Shown one piece after another: positions 24,674 to 32,605 of a stretch of 35,957 bases of DNA. Each line of letters starts with the position of its first letter. The first letter of the stretch is position 1. The stretch is from Bacteroidales bacterium UBA2287. Lineage in GTDB: Bacteria; Bacteroidota; Bacteroidia; Bacteroidales; Tenuifilaceae. Where the stretch lies: positions 1 through 35,957 of the forward strand of contig DDWL01000068.1 in assembly GCA_002345675.1 (NCBI GenBank), read 5' to 3'. A program made the position numbers and the translations under genes. A model generated the notes under the pieces. The model did no database searches. It saw only the letters and a list, made by a program, of their open reading frames with translations, and was not told the origin of the DNA.

Positions 24674-25020
24674 ATAACAAAAGAGATTCGATTTTATGAG
24701 AATTACTTCATTGAATTCTATCTTTCACTGAATTTGAATGTTCAGGAAAAGATAGAATATGTTATTAAGGTGATTCGGACCGTAGACCATATTCCCGAAA
24801 AGTTTTTGAAACATATTGAGGGGACAGACGGTCTCTATGAGATTTGAATAAAAATCGGAAATAATATTTATAGCGTATTTTGCTGTTTTGACGCTGGAAG
24901 AATTGTCATTTTATTTAATGGGTTTCAGAAAAAAACCAAAAAACTCCAACAAAAGAAATTGCTAAAGCATTAAAGATAAAACAAGAATACTTTAATAGAA
25001 TGGTAGGAGAAAAATTATGA
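24674..25020 (+). pseudogene. Decayed HigB/RelE-family toxin gene
   Basis: Translation gives a recognisable RelE/HigB (phage Gp49-like) toxin: KEIRFYENYFIEFYLSL, then PEKFLKHIEGTDGLYEI, then IKIGNNIYSVFCCFDAGRIV and LFNGFQKKT, then TPTKEIAKALKIKQEYF. Three lesions are visible. The expected start codon position reads ATA (24674-24676). An in-frame TGA (24845-24847) stands where an Arg is usual. A one-base loss near 24937, in the run after ACC, shifts the frame. The last frame ends TGA 25018-25020, overlapping the antitoxin ATG by 3 bases, as in intact operons. Serine codons here are not the TCG preferred by neighbours, suggesting acquisition. Confidence 0.8.
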
Positions 25021-25316
25021 AACAGATTAGTGAGGCAAAAACATTCGACGAACTTCTTGATTTTAAGTATGGAAAACTTGGAACTAAAAAAAGGGACGAG
25101 TTTGAAGTAAAAGCCAAAGCTTTTGTGATTGGAGAAATGATAAAAGAAGCAAGGAAAGATGCTCATATGACACAAGAGGATTTAGCAGAAAAAACGGGTA
25201 CCAAAAAGAGCTATATTTCTCGTATAGAAAACGGGAAGATTGATATTCAGATTTCTACTTTATTCAAGATTTTTGAGGAAGGATTAGGAATACGATTAGG
25301 ATTTACAATGCTATAA
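25017..25316 (+). CDS. HigA-type antitoxin, XRE-family helix-turn-helix
   Basis: A 99-residue protein with a C-terminal Xre/Cro helix-turn-helix (about 48-99; MTQEDLAEKTGTKKSYISRIENG). Its N-terminal extension is typical of antitoxins paired with RelE/HigB toxins. The ATG overlaps the remnant toxin's stop. The reading frame is intact while the toxin is broken, so it could now act only as a DNA-binding repressor of its own promoter or neutralise toxins of related modules. Codon use differs from the neighbours. Confidence 0.9.
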   Translation: MKQISEAKTFDELLDFKYGKLGTKKRDEFEVKAKAFVIGEMIKEARKDAHMTQEDLAEKTGTKKSYISRIENGKIDIQISTLFKIFEEGLGIRLGFTML

Positions 25317-25378
25317 TATGCTGCGAAGCCTCAACTTAAGGGTTTTTTTAGCGGATAATTCTTTTTAATTTGCCAAAA

Positions 25379-26008
25379 CTACGGAATACGCATAAACTTA
25401 TGGGCTTGCAGCGAAACCTGCCACTTTGGGTTAGCCTTTACATATTCAACTAAGTGGGGAATAATTTCGTTATAGTGGCTCCACTCGGGTTGCAAATACA
25501 GCTTACAGGTCGATTTTACCCTTTTGGCATTTTCCTCGGCCCACAAAATATCCTCGGGTTTTTCGATTATAACCTTTAGTTCATCGGCTTTAAGATGAAT
25601 GCCATCGATTGGCGGCTGCTGTGGTTTTGGCGAAAGGCAAATCCAGTCCCAATGGCCTGTTAGCGGGTATGCGCCCGACGTTTCGACAAATGTGTCGATT
25701 CCCCTTTGCTTTAGCAAACCTGTTAAGTAGTCGAGAGGGTAAAGGCTTGGTTCGCCACCAGTAACAACTACGGCATTTGCACCAGTTAATACAATATTTT
25801 CGGTAATTGCTTCAACTCGAATGGGTTTAAAATCGGCTGGGTTCCAAGTAAACTTTGCATCGCACCACTGGCAGCCAACATCGCAACCACCAATTCGAAT
25901 AAAGTAAGCAGCCTTACCAGTATGAAATCCTTCGCCCTGAAGGGTGTAGAACTCTTCTACTAAAGGCAGCAATTTGCCATTTTCGAGAATATTTAGGTCG
26001 ATATACAT
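25379..26008 (-). CDS. queE: QueE: 7-carboxy-7-deazaguanine synthase
   Basis: A radical-SAM enzyme of queuosine/preQ0 synthesis that converts 6-carboxytetrahydropterin to 7-carboxy-7-deazaguanine. The cluster motif CDVGCQWC (CxxxCxxC) follows FIRIGG, with FYTLQGEG near the N-terminus and VVTGGEPSLYP for SAM binding. I chose ATG 26008 (209 aa, MYIDLNILENG); a longer frame reaches 26086 but overlaps the preceding gene. The new start lies 17 bases after that gene's stop. Other queuosine genes are not in the window, and no preQ1 riboswitch was recognised upstream. Confidence 0.93.
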   Translation of the reverse strand: MYIDLNILENGKLLPLVEEFYTLQGEGFHTGKAAYFIRIGGCDVGCQWCDAKFTWNPADFKPIRVEAITENIVLTGANAVVVTGGEPSLYPLDYLTGLLKQRGIDTFVETSGAYPLTGHWDWICLSPKPQQPPIDGIHLKADELKVIIEKPEDILWAEENAKRVKSTCKLYLQPEWSHYNEIIPHLVEYVKANPKWQVSLQAHKFMRIP

Positions 26009-26025
26009 TAGCTTGTTTTTTGCAT

Positions 26026-27804
26026 TTATAGCTGTTCCTGCCCAAAAAGAAGAACCCTGTCCCACTCGGCAGCTTTTTGAGCCCATTCGTTTGGCATTAC
26101 GCTCCAGTTATCGGGTTTAACTGGCAATACTTTACCGCTACGTTCAATCCATTTCATTAAGTAGTAGCGCATATCCATTGGCGATGCGCTAACAAGTCGG
26201 TGTTTAATTTCCTCGCGGCTAAGCCCAACCCCTTCGGTAAGATGCCCCCCTCCACCATTTCCTCGGTACGAGTTTAGTGCAACTTTATACTGCTTTGTTA
26301 AGTCGAATGGCTCTCCATTTTCCATCGAAATAATTGTAACCCTCTCCCCTTTTTCCTTGGAAAGATCAATTTGATATTTTATGCCATCGGCCGAATCGAA
26401 GTTATAAAAACTCGAAGCGAGCAATGCCTTTCCGTTGTTATGCAGAATTATTTTCCCCGTCGAATCCTTTCGGAATTTTATCATGTTATCATTGTCGCTG
26501 GCAGGTGTTTCGAACCATAGCGAAACGGAGTACTCGAGGTATTTTATTACCTCTTCGCCAGAAAGGTTAATAATATATAAAAGGTTTTCGTAACTGTAAA
26601 GTTTAAACATATCGCGAACATAAATGGAACCCTGATTGATGCCGGCATCGAACATAAGAGGCGCCGCAAACGATATTTGAGCATTGCTTATGTTAAGCTG
26701 AACTGAATGAATAATTTTCATAAACGCCGAAGGCCCAAAGTACGAATCGCGAGTGGAAACCGACGAGAGAAGAACACCAATTTTCCGGTCGACAAAATCG
26801 GCAACTTTACCAGAAAACTGGCTAAAGCGGGCAACGTAATCGGGACTGGGAATCATTCCAGTAACGTCAACAAGGTTTCCTGTAATACTCTTTTTAACCA
26901 GTTTTCCTGTTTTGGAGATTTCAACTTTTATTGACAGATCGGAAACTAAATATCCATAAGCTCCTGGGTCGAGAATAGTAACACTATCGCCATTACAGTT
27001 GGCAATTTTTGTGTTAACCCTGTCGTGATCGTGACCAATAAGAATAGCATCGAAACCGGGCACTTGATAAGCAACCAGCAGCGATGCATTTTCGTTGCGC
27101 TTATCGTTTGGGTTTTGCCCTTCGTACGAAGCGTTGTGCCCTGCATGAAAAAGGCCGATAACGACATGTGGATTTTCTTTAATTCGTATGGTGTCCATCC
27201 ACATTTTAGCGGCTTCAATCATGTCGGCAAACTCCATGTTTGGCCAAAGCGAAGGGGGAAGCCAATTGGGAATTCCAGGGGTTGTAAGCCCAAGCACGGC
27301 AACTTTAACGCCTTTTCGCTCAATAATTTGGTATGGTTTAAAGTATGGTTGTCCTGTAGTTAAATTAATTGTATTGGCCGACAGCCAGGGGAAACTAAAC
27401 TCGTTAACCAGTCGATTATAAATATTGGGACCCACTTCAATATCGTGATTACCTATTGTGGCGGCATCGTAGCGCATATAGTTCATTACTTGCGAAACAA
27501 TATGGGTTGACGAGGAGTCGATATAGTTAGCGAAGTAAACCGTTGGATGACCTTGTAGAATATCGCCATTGTCGAGCAGGATAACTCCTTCCTCATTTTT
27601 TTGCCTCTCCTTTTGAACATAGGAGTGTACTTGTGAAAGCCCGTAGTTTACCGCCTTATTATTTATAAAGTCGAATGGAAAAATGGCTCCATGAATGTCG
27701 GTAGTTTGAATAACCTTTAGGTTAACAGTGGTTTGCGCTTCGGAAAAGAAGCATGTTTGAAGAAAAAATGAAGTTGCTATTAAGCTAAAAAAACGAAGTC
27801 TCAT
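26026..27804 (-). CDS. 5'-nucleotidase / cyclic phosphodiesterase family (UshA/CpdB-like)
   Basis: A 592-residue exported metallophosphoesterase. The signal peptide (about 1-23) precedes the catalytic domain with the two-metal motifs TTDIHG (D36, H38), DNGD, GNHDIE, a GLFHAGH segment and GHDHD. A C-terminal 5'-nucleotidase domain (about 345-570) contains the typical NSYRGNGGGGH loop, which is closer to CpdB-like 2',3'-cyclic phosphodiesterases. It would release nucleosides or phosphate in the periplasm. It starts at ATG 27804, and queE follows after 17 bases. Confidence 0.92.
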   Translation of the reverse strand: MRLRFFSLIATSFFLQTCFFSEAQTTVNLKVIQTTDIHGAIFPFDFINNKAVNYGLSQVHSYVQKERQKNEEGVILLDNGDILQGHPTVYFANYIDSSSTHIVSQVMNYMRYDAATIGNHDIEVGPNIYNRLVNEFSFPWLSANTINLTTGQPYFKPYQIIERKGVKVAVLGLTTPGIPNWLPPSLWPNMEFADMIEAAKMWMDTIRIKENPHVVIGLFHAGHNASYEGQNPNDKRNENASLLVAYQVPGFDAILIGHDHDRVNTKIANCNGDSVTILDPGAYGYLVSDLSIKVEISKTGKLVKKSITGNLVDVTGMIPSPDYVARFSQFSGKVADFVDRKIGVLLSSVSTRDSYFGPSAFMKIIHSVQLNISNAQISFAAPLMFDAGINQGSIYVRDMFKLYSYENLLYIINLSGEEVIKYLEYSVSLWFETPASDNDNMIKFRKDSTGKIILHNNGKALLASSFYNFDSADGIKYQIDLSKEKGERVTIISMENGEPFDLTKQYKVALNSYRGNGGGGHLTEGVGLSREEIKHRLVSASPMDMRYYLMKWIERSGKVLPVKPDNWSVMPNEWAQKAAEWDRVLLFGQEQL

Positions 27805-27930
27805 TTATTTACAATTTGCCTCCCTTTAAACAAAGAATGTGCCTTTATGGGTAAGGAGTTACTAAACAAGCGAAAATAGTAAGTGTTTTACATCACCAAT
27901 CAATTAAAAACATGATTAGCAGCCGCTAAA

Positions 27931-29370
27931 CTACCTCCACGATTTCATCATAAAGAAAAGAAGAAGACCATAAATTTCCAAACGACCAAGTAGCATGTTA
28001 AAGGTTAAAAGAATTTTCCCCATATCGGGAATGGATGCAAATGTTGAGGCTGAACCAACCTCTCCAAAGCCTGGTCCAACAGTACTTATTGTAGCAGCCG
28101 AAGCCGTAAAAGCGGTAGTTGCATCGACTCCCATTGCGGTAATTGCTAGTCCAGTTAAAAAGAGAATAAGTATGTATAAAACTATAAAAAGCAGAACAGA
28201 ATCGACTGTATCGTCGTCGATGGTTACATTGTCAACCTTTACTGGAATTACTGCCTGAGGATGCTGTAATTTAAGCACCTGTCGTTTTAAACTTTGAAAG
28301 AAGATTACGAATCGGTCGACTTTTATACCTCCAGCGGTTGAACCTGCACATGCGCATTGAAAGGTGAAATAAATAAGAATCATTACCGAGAAGGAAGGCC
28401 AAAGAGTTGTATTGCATGTTGCATAGCCTGTAGTTGTTGCTATTGATACTACTTGAAATGCTGAATATCGTAATGCTTCATCCCACGAATTGTAATTATT
28501 GCCTTTTGTGCTAAGGGTTACGAGAATAATTCCGATAAGAATTGAAAAAAAGAAAAGCCGAACAACCGACGACTTATACCATTTAAAATTTTTAAACGTA
28601 AACATTGTATATAGTACGCCAAAATGCATTCCCGAGAGAAACATGAAGACAATAATAACCGTTTCAATAGCAACACTATTATAAAAACCTATACTTGCGT
28701 TCTTTGTTGAAAACCCACCAGTTGCTACAGTTCCAAAGGTATGGGTTACAGCATCGAATGCCGACATGCCAAAAATCATTAGCAAAACTGCTTCAACAAT
28801 AGTTAAACCTATGTAAACCGATAAAATAATACGTAGCATTTTTTGAGTGCGGTACCTAAAGTCGGTTTTAGCAAGTGGCGACATTTCAATTTTCGAAAGG
28901 GTAATTCGAGCATTACCCATTGCAGGCAGAACCACCAGCACAAAAAGCACAATACCAATACCTCCCATCCAGTGAGTTGCCGAACGCCAAAAAAGAATTC
29001 CATGGGGAACAACCTCAATGTCGGTCAGAATTGTTGAACCAGTTGTTGTATAGCCAGATACACTTTCGAACCAAGCGTTTACAGGAGTAAATTCTCCTCC
29101 GTAAAGTAAGTATGGAAGCGTGCTGTACAAACACACTACAATCCAGCCAATTACAACTACAAGGTAGCCCTCCTTACTACTTAAATGCTTAGTTACGGGA
29201 ACAAATATTAATGGGAAAACGCCTGTTAAAAAGGTAAGTAATGCACTTAGTAGCAATGGTACTAACCCATCATCGTTGTGATAAAGCGAGATAAAAAACG
29301 ACACAAACATAAATGCTGATATAAGCAGCAATATCATGCCAACATATCGAATTACAACGTATAGTCTCAT
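27931..29370 (-). CDS. trkH: TrkH-family potassium uptake protein
   Basis: A 479-residue Trk/Ktr-type K+ transporter with about ten membrane helices. The four selectivity-filter loops are recognisable: SGYTTTGST, FGTVATGGFST, IATTTGYAT and ATISTVGPGFGE, with a glycine in each. It imports K+ (with Na+ or H+, depending on subtype). The gating partner TrkA/KtrA is not encoded nearby. The ATG at 29370 is 3 bases after the stop of the HAMP-only sensor gene, so the two are translationally close and probably form one operon. Confidence 0.94.
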   Translation of the reverse strand: MRLYVVIRYVGMILLLISAFMFVSFFISLYHNDDGLVPLLLSALLTFLTGVFPLIFVPVTKHLSSKEGYLVVVIGWIVVCLYSTLPYLLYGGEFTPVNAWFESVSGYTTTGSTILTDIEVVPHGILFWRSATHWMGGIGIVLFVLVVLPAMGNARITLSKIEMSPLAKTDFRYRTQKMLRIILSVYIGLTIVEAVLLMIFGMSAFDAVTHTFGTVATGGFSTKNASIGFYNSVAIETVIIVFMFLSGMHFGVLYTMFTFKNFKWYKSSVVRLFFFSILIGIILVTLSTKGNNYNSWDEALRYSAFQVVSIATTTGYATCNTTLWPSFSVMILIYFTFQCACAGSTAGGIKVDRFVIFFQSLKRQVLKLQHPQAVIPVKVDNVTIDDDTVDSVLLFIVLYILILFLTGLAITAMGVDATTAFTASAATISTVGPGFGEVGSASTFASIPDMGKILLTFNMLLGRLEIYGLLLFFMMKSWR

Positions 29371-29373
29371 GGT

Positions 29374-30141
29374 TTAAAATTCAGCCTTTTTTTTAACTCC
29401 CGATCGCCAAAGCGATATGAGATTGACAATTGACTCCTTTAGCGAAGAAAGTTCATCCTTGGTCTCAAGGGGTACATCGAAGGGTTTTTGAAACTTTACA
29501 AAATCGTTTATTCCCTTTGTTAGCTTAATTATTGGAGAAACAAAGAAGTGATTTACAAGGTAAATAAAAACCAAAGTAAATATAATGCTTGTTAAAATTA
29601 CAATTAAGCCTGGCATAACTACCCTTTGCGCGCTTGCCTCGAGGTATGCTGCAGTGCTGTAAAGTGCACTTTGATTAATTGTCATAAGCTGCTTAACGTG
29701 ATGCGTAACCTCAATATACCTTGGGTGAACCAAATTTAAATAACGTGCAAGATTTACGCTATCCGACTCGATAAAACTTAGTGTACTACTATTAAACACC
29801 TTGTAGGACTTGGCAATTGAATCGATATATAGTTTTTCGTTGCTAACCGTTAGGTTCATTTTAGCGCTATCGAGGTAAAGTTGGGCCAAATTGTGGCTTT
29901 GGGTAAAAACTTCAACATTCAATTTATCGCTGCTACTTATGTAGACTAAAACCGATTTCTCTTGAACCTCAAGGGCTTCGAGCATTGCTTTCGAGTATGC
30001 AATACTTTTATAGTTATCGGTTATAAGCCCCTTAACTGTTCGCCCCAACTTTGTTAATTCGAAAACCGATAGTGCTCCCGATGCAAAAAGCATAAAAACA
30101 AGGATTAAAAATCCCATTAACATCTTTCCCCGAATTCCCAT
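29374..30141 (-). CDS. HAMP-domain membrane sensor without output domain
   Basis: A 255-residue protein with membrane helix 1 (about 7-27), a helical periplasmic region (about 28-173) resembling the four-helix-bundle MCP/kinase sensor domain, membrane helix 2 (about 176-197) and a HAMP domain (about 198-250; VSPIIKLTKGI, KDELSSLKESIVNL). The protein then ends, with no kinase, MCP or cyclase domain. No frame continuing past the stop codes for one, since trkH begins 3 bases later. It may sense the periplasm and act directly on TrkH, or on a separate partner. It starts at ATG 30141. Confidence 0.85.
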   Translation of the reverse strand: MGIRGKMLMGFLILVFMLFASGALSVFELTKLGRTVKGLITDNYKSIAYSKAMLEALEVQEKSVLVYISSSDKLNVEVFTQSHNLAQLYLDSAKMNLTVSNEKLYIDSIAKSYKVFNSSTLSFIESDSVNLARYLNLVHPRYIEVTHHVKQLMTINQSALYSTAAYLEASAQRVVMPGLIVILTSIIFTLVFIYLVNHFFVSPIIKLTKGINDFVKFQKPFDVPLETKDELSSLKESIVNLISLWRSGVKKKAEF

Positions 30142-30158
30142 AACCTTTTTATTTTCTG

Positions 30159-30166
30159 CAAAATTA
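30159..30166 (-). promoter_or_regulatory. Candidate -7 box for the HAMP sensor-trkH operon
   Basis: On the minus strand TAATTTTG matches TAnnTTTG and lies 17 bases before the ATG at 30141. A clear -33 TTG was not found, so confidence is low. Confidence 0.35.
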
Positions 30167-30267
30167 AAATAAGAAATGTTGCAGCATGTTTAATCCTCAA
30201 TTATTTTTACCTTAAGCGCAAGTATTTACAAAAGTATGTGTCAAAACAAGTATAAATTATTTTTGAA

Positions 30268-30855
30268 ATGGCTTTAAGCGATAGCGAACTTGTTGAACAA
30301 ATACACTCCGAAAATAGCCGAAAAGCCTTCGACGAGCTAATTTCGCGATACCAACTTAGGGTAATGCGAATTTGCCACGGATTTGTTTTGCACAATGCCG
30401 ATGCCGAAGACCTAACGCAAGATGTTTTTATTGAGGTATTTAGATCGATTGACCGCTTTAGGGGCGATTCGCAATTTTCGACCTGGCTTTACCGAATAGC
30501 AGTTAATAAGTCGCTAAACTTTTTGAAAAAGAAGAAACGGGAAAAAGTATTTCAAAGCATTGAAGGCTTTTTCTTTAAGGGTGATAAAGAGGAGTCGCTT
30601 CAACTTTCGGATGAGGGGCAATTTGCCGCCGACAGAGGAATTAAAACCAGCGAGAACAAAAAAATACTAAAAGGGGCTATTAACAGTCTGCCCGAAAATC
30701 AACGAACTGCATTTATACTTGCAAAGTATCAGGACCTGTCGTACAAAGAAATAGCCGAAGTAATGGATCTTTCAATTTCATCGGTTGAGTCGTTACTTTT
30801 TAGGGCAAAGGGCAAATTGCAAAACAGACTTTTAAGTTCCATTGAAAAAAAGTGA
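30268..30855 (+). CDS. ECF-family RNA polymerase sigma factor
   Basis: A 195-residue extracytoplasmic-function sigma factor. Region 2 (about 20-90) contains DAEDLTQDVFIEVFRSI and FSTWLYRIAVN. Region 4 (about 135-190) has LPENQRTAFILAKYQDLSYKEIAEVMDLSISSVESLLFRAK with a helix-turn-helix. It starts at ATG 30268. The anti-sigma gene begins 58 bases after its stop. By context it directs an envelope-stress response that includes the two LTxxQ proteins downstream. Confidence 0.95.
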   Translation: MALSDSELVEQIHSENSRKAFDELISRYQLRVMRICHGFVLHNADAEDLTQDVFIEVFRSIDRFRGDSQFSTWLYRIAVNKSLNFLKKKKREKVFQSIEGFFFKGDKEESLQLSDEGQFAADRGIKTSENKKILKGAINSLPENQRTAFILAKYQDLSYKEIAEVMDLSISSVESLLFRAKGKLQNRLLSSIEKK

Positions 30856-30913
30856 TGGCCAGCCGCAAGTTTTTCGAAGTAAACATGTCAAACTTAATAT
30901 AAACAGAACAACA

Positions 30914-31345
30914 ATGAGCTGCAAACTTTCCAACAGTAACCTGCTAAACTATATCGACGGCGACCTCGATACTGCGAACCAACAAATGGTTAAGGAGCAT
31001 CTCGAAAACTGCCTCGAATGCCACGAAAAACTTGTTCAACTTAAAAGTATGTACGGCATAATTGAGATTGAGAAACAGGCATTAACCCCAAATCCATTTC
31101 TAAGCAGCCGCATTTGGGAAAAAGTTAACCAAGTAAATGTTCCAATTATTCCACTTCGTCGCTTTACCATTGCAACAATTGCTGCTGCTGGGCTAACAAT
31201 AGGAATTGTAATTGGGTCGCTTTTTTATAGCACAAGTAACGTAAACGGCACTACTTACAGCGAACAAGCATGGCAACAACTTGCCGACGACTACTTTCCA
31301 GGCGATTCGTTTTCGCCCTACGAAAACATACCACAAAACCAATAA
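30914..31345 (+). CDS. Zinc-finger anti-sigma factor, membrane-anchored
   Basis: A 143-residue protein from ATG 30914; an upstream in-frame TTG overlapping the sigma gene is less likely. The N-terminal anti-sigma zinc finger carries HLENCLEC (HxxxCxxC). A single membrane helix (about 82-104) follows, with a short periplasmic tail ending in acidic residues. It would bind and hold the ECF sigma factor encoded just upstream until a periplasmic signal releases it. Confidence 0.88.
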   Translation: MSCKLSNSNLLNYIDGDLDTANQQMVKEHLENCLECHEKLVQLKSMYGIIEIEKQALTPNPFLSSRIWEKVNQVNVPIIPLRRFTIATIAAAGLTIGIVIGSLFYSTSNVNGTTYSEQAWQQLADDYFPGDSFSPYENIPQNQ

Positions 31346-31356
31346 AATAAACCGAG

Positions 31357-31905
31357 ATGGAATTTTTAAACCGAAATAAGCTTGTAGTTGGAATTGCAAT
31401 TCTACTTATAGCACTAAACTTAGCACTAATTGGCACAATTGGGTTTCGCTTTTTAAATGGGCCAAGGCCAGAATCGCCTGAACAAGCTAACCCCGAAAGG
31501 GCACAAGAATTTGTTACAAAACAGCTTATGCTAAGCCCCGAACAGCAAGGCCAATTTAAGCAGTTCCGAATGGAACACATGCAGGAAATGAGAACCATTC
31601 GAAAAGAAATTAGGGACACATACCAGCAAGTAGTCGACGAGCTTGGCTCAGAAAATCCAAATAAAGAAGTACTCGACAGCCTTTCGCAACGTATTGGAGC
31701 ATTACATACAAATCAACAAAACATAACCACCAATCACTTTCTGAAACTTCGCAGCGTGTGTAGGCCCGAACAGCATGCACACCTTAAAAAAATGCTCAAT
31801 CGCATGATGAGTAACAACCCCATGATGAGAGAGCACAGGCCAAATAGACCAGACAGACTAAATAGACCAAACAGGCAAAATAGACCAAACAGACAAAACC
31901 AATAA
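31357..31905 (+). CDS. Membrane-anchored LTxxQ/Spy-like periplasmic protein
   Basis: A 182-residue protein with an uncleaved N-terminal helix (about 9-31) and a helical periplasmic domain. MLSPEQQGQFKQFRMEHMQ fits the CpxP/Spy/heavy-metal-sensor LTxxQ pattern. The methionine- and histidine-rich stretch MLNRMMSNNPMMREH precedes a C-terminal tail of three repeats (NRPDRL, NRPNRQ, NRPNRQ). It lies 11 bases after the anti-sigma gene. It may sense metal or misfolded protein and modulate the sigma/anti-sigma pair. Confidence 0.82.
   Translation: MEFLNRNKLVVGIAILLIALNLALIGTIGFRFLNGPRPESPEQANPERAQEFVTKQLMLSPEQQGQFKQFRMEHMQEMRTIRKEIRDTYQQVVDELGSENPNKEVLDSLSQRIGALHTNQQNITTNHFLKLRSVCRPEQHAHLKKMLNRMMSNNPMMREHRPNRPDRLNRPNRQNRPNRQNQ
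31842..31895 (+). repeat. Three 18-bp tandem repeats in the LTxxQ protein gene
   Basis: Three units of 18 bp (starting 31842, 31860, 31878), each beginning AAATAGACCA, encode the six-residue repeat NRP[DN]R[LQ]. The units are nearly identical in DNA, so copy number could vary by slippage. Confidence 0.8.
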
Positions 31906-31957
31906 CGAAACCGTGGTAATAATAACAAATAAATGTTAAACTAAAACGACAAATAAA

Positions 31958-32431
31958 ATGAAAACACCGATTTTAACAACAATCGCACTGCTTTTTGCAT
32001 TAGCATTCTCTTCGGGAAACCTATACGCACAAAGAGGAATGGGAATGGGACAAGGAAGACCTGATGGTCCCGAAGGTCCTGGATTTAAGCAAGGAATGGA
32101 ATGCCGAATTCCCGACTTAACACCTGAGCAAGAGACAAAAATTAAGGCTTTACGCACAACGCACCTTAAAGAGGTAACCCCACTTCGTAACGAAATGCAA
32201 GAAAAAAGTGCTCGCCTCAACACCCTTAAATCGGCCGACAAGCAAGATTTAACTGCAATAAATAAGGTTATTGACGAAATAACTGCGATTAAAGCCAACT
32301 TAATGAAAAAGCAAGCGGCACATCACGCCGATGTTTCAAAGCTTCTTACCGACGAGCAACGTGTGCATTTTAATGCTCGCCAAGGCGAAAGGGGAAAAGG
32401 CAAAAGAATGAGACATCAAAGTTGCCAATAA
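31958..32431 (+). CDS. Secreted Spy/CpxP-like LTxxQ protein
   Basis: A 157-residue protein with a cleavable signal peptide (about 1-24, ending YAQ). A Gly/Met/Pro-rich segment precedes two LTxxQ-type motifs, DLTPEQETKI and LLTDEQRVHF, typical of Spy/CpxP periplasmic chaperones. The C-terminus is Lys/Arg-rich. It lies 52 bases after the membrane-anchored relative and is followed by a terminator, closing the stress module. Confidence 0.85.
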   Translation: MKTPILTTIALLFALAFSSGNLYAQRGMGMGQGRPDGPEGPGFKQGMECRIPDLTPEQETKIKALRTTHLKEVTPLRNEMQEKSARLNTLKSADKQDLTAINKVIDEITAIKANLMKKQAAHHADVSKLLTDEQRVHFNARQGERGKGKRMRHQSCQ

Positions 32432-32462
32432 ACGAAATTAACAAATGGTTTTTTCAAAAAAA

Positions 32463-32498
32463 GCCGTCGACCCAGCAGGGTTGGCGGTTTTGCTTTTT
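32463..32498 (+). terminator. Intrinsic terminator after the stress module
   Basis: An 11-bp stem (GCCGTCGACCC with GGGTTGGCGGT, including G-U pairs) with an AGCA loop is followed by TTTGCTTTTT. It lies 31 bases after the stop of the Spy-like gene. Confidence 0.75.
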
Positions 32499-32534
32499 CA
32501 TGGGTTTCAACTCAAAAAGGCATAATTTTTTCGT

Positions 32535-32542
32535 TACTTTTG
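32535..32542 (+). promoter_or_regulatory. Candidate -7 box (TACTTTTG) of the agmatinase gene
   Basis: TACTTTTG matches TAnnTTTG, 63 bases before the speB ATG and just after the terminator of the upstream module. No clear -33 element is visible at the standard spacing. Confidence 0.4.
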
Positions 32543-32605
32543 TACTCTATTTCAGCAAAAACTTGTGTAGTAAAATAACTCTAACTTTTAAAATAGCACT
32601 TTCAA

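Noticed and set aside
25317..25378. T-run after CTTAAGGG as a terminator between the antitoxin and queE genes
   Set aside because: The T-run is clear but only a 3-4 bp stem can be formed, too weak to list.
25379..26086. Longer QueE start at 26086
   Set aside because: It would overlap the 5'-nucleotidase gene by 61 bases; the extra N-terminus is simply that gene's DNA in another frame, and the ATG at 26008 gives the usual QueE start.
30258..30265. TATTTTTG as promoter of the ECF sigma gene
   Set aside because: It lies only 2 bases before the ATG, so transcription would start inside the gene; no matching -33 element.
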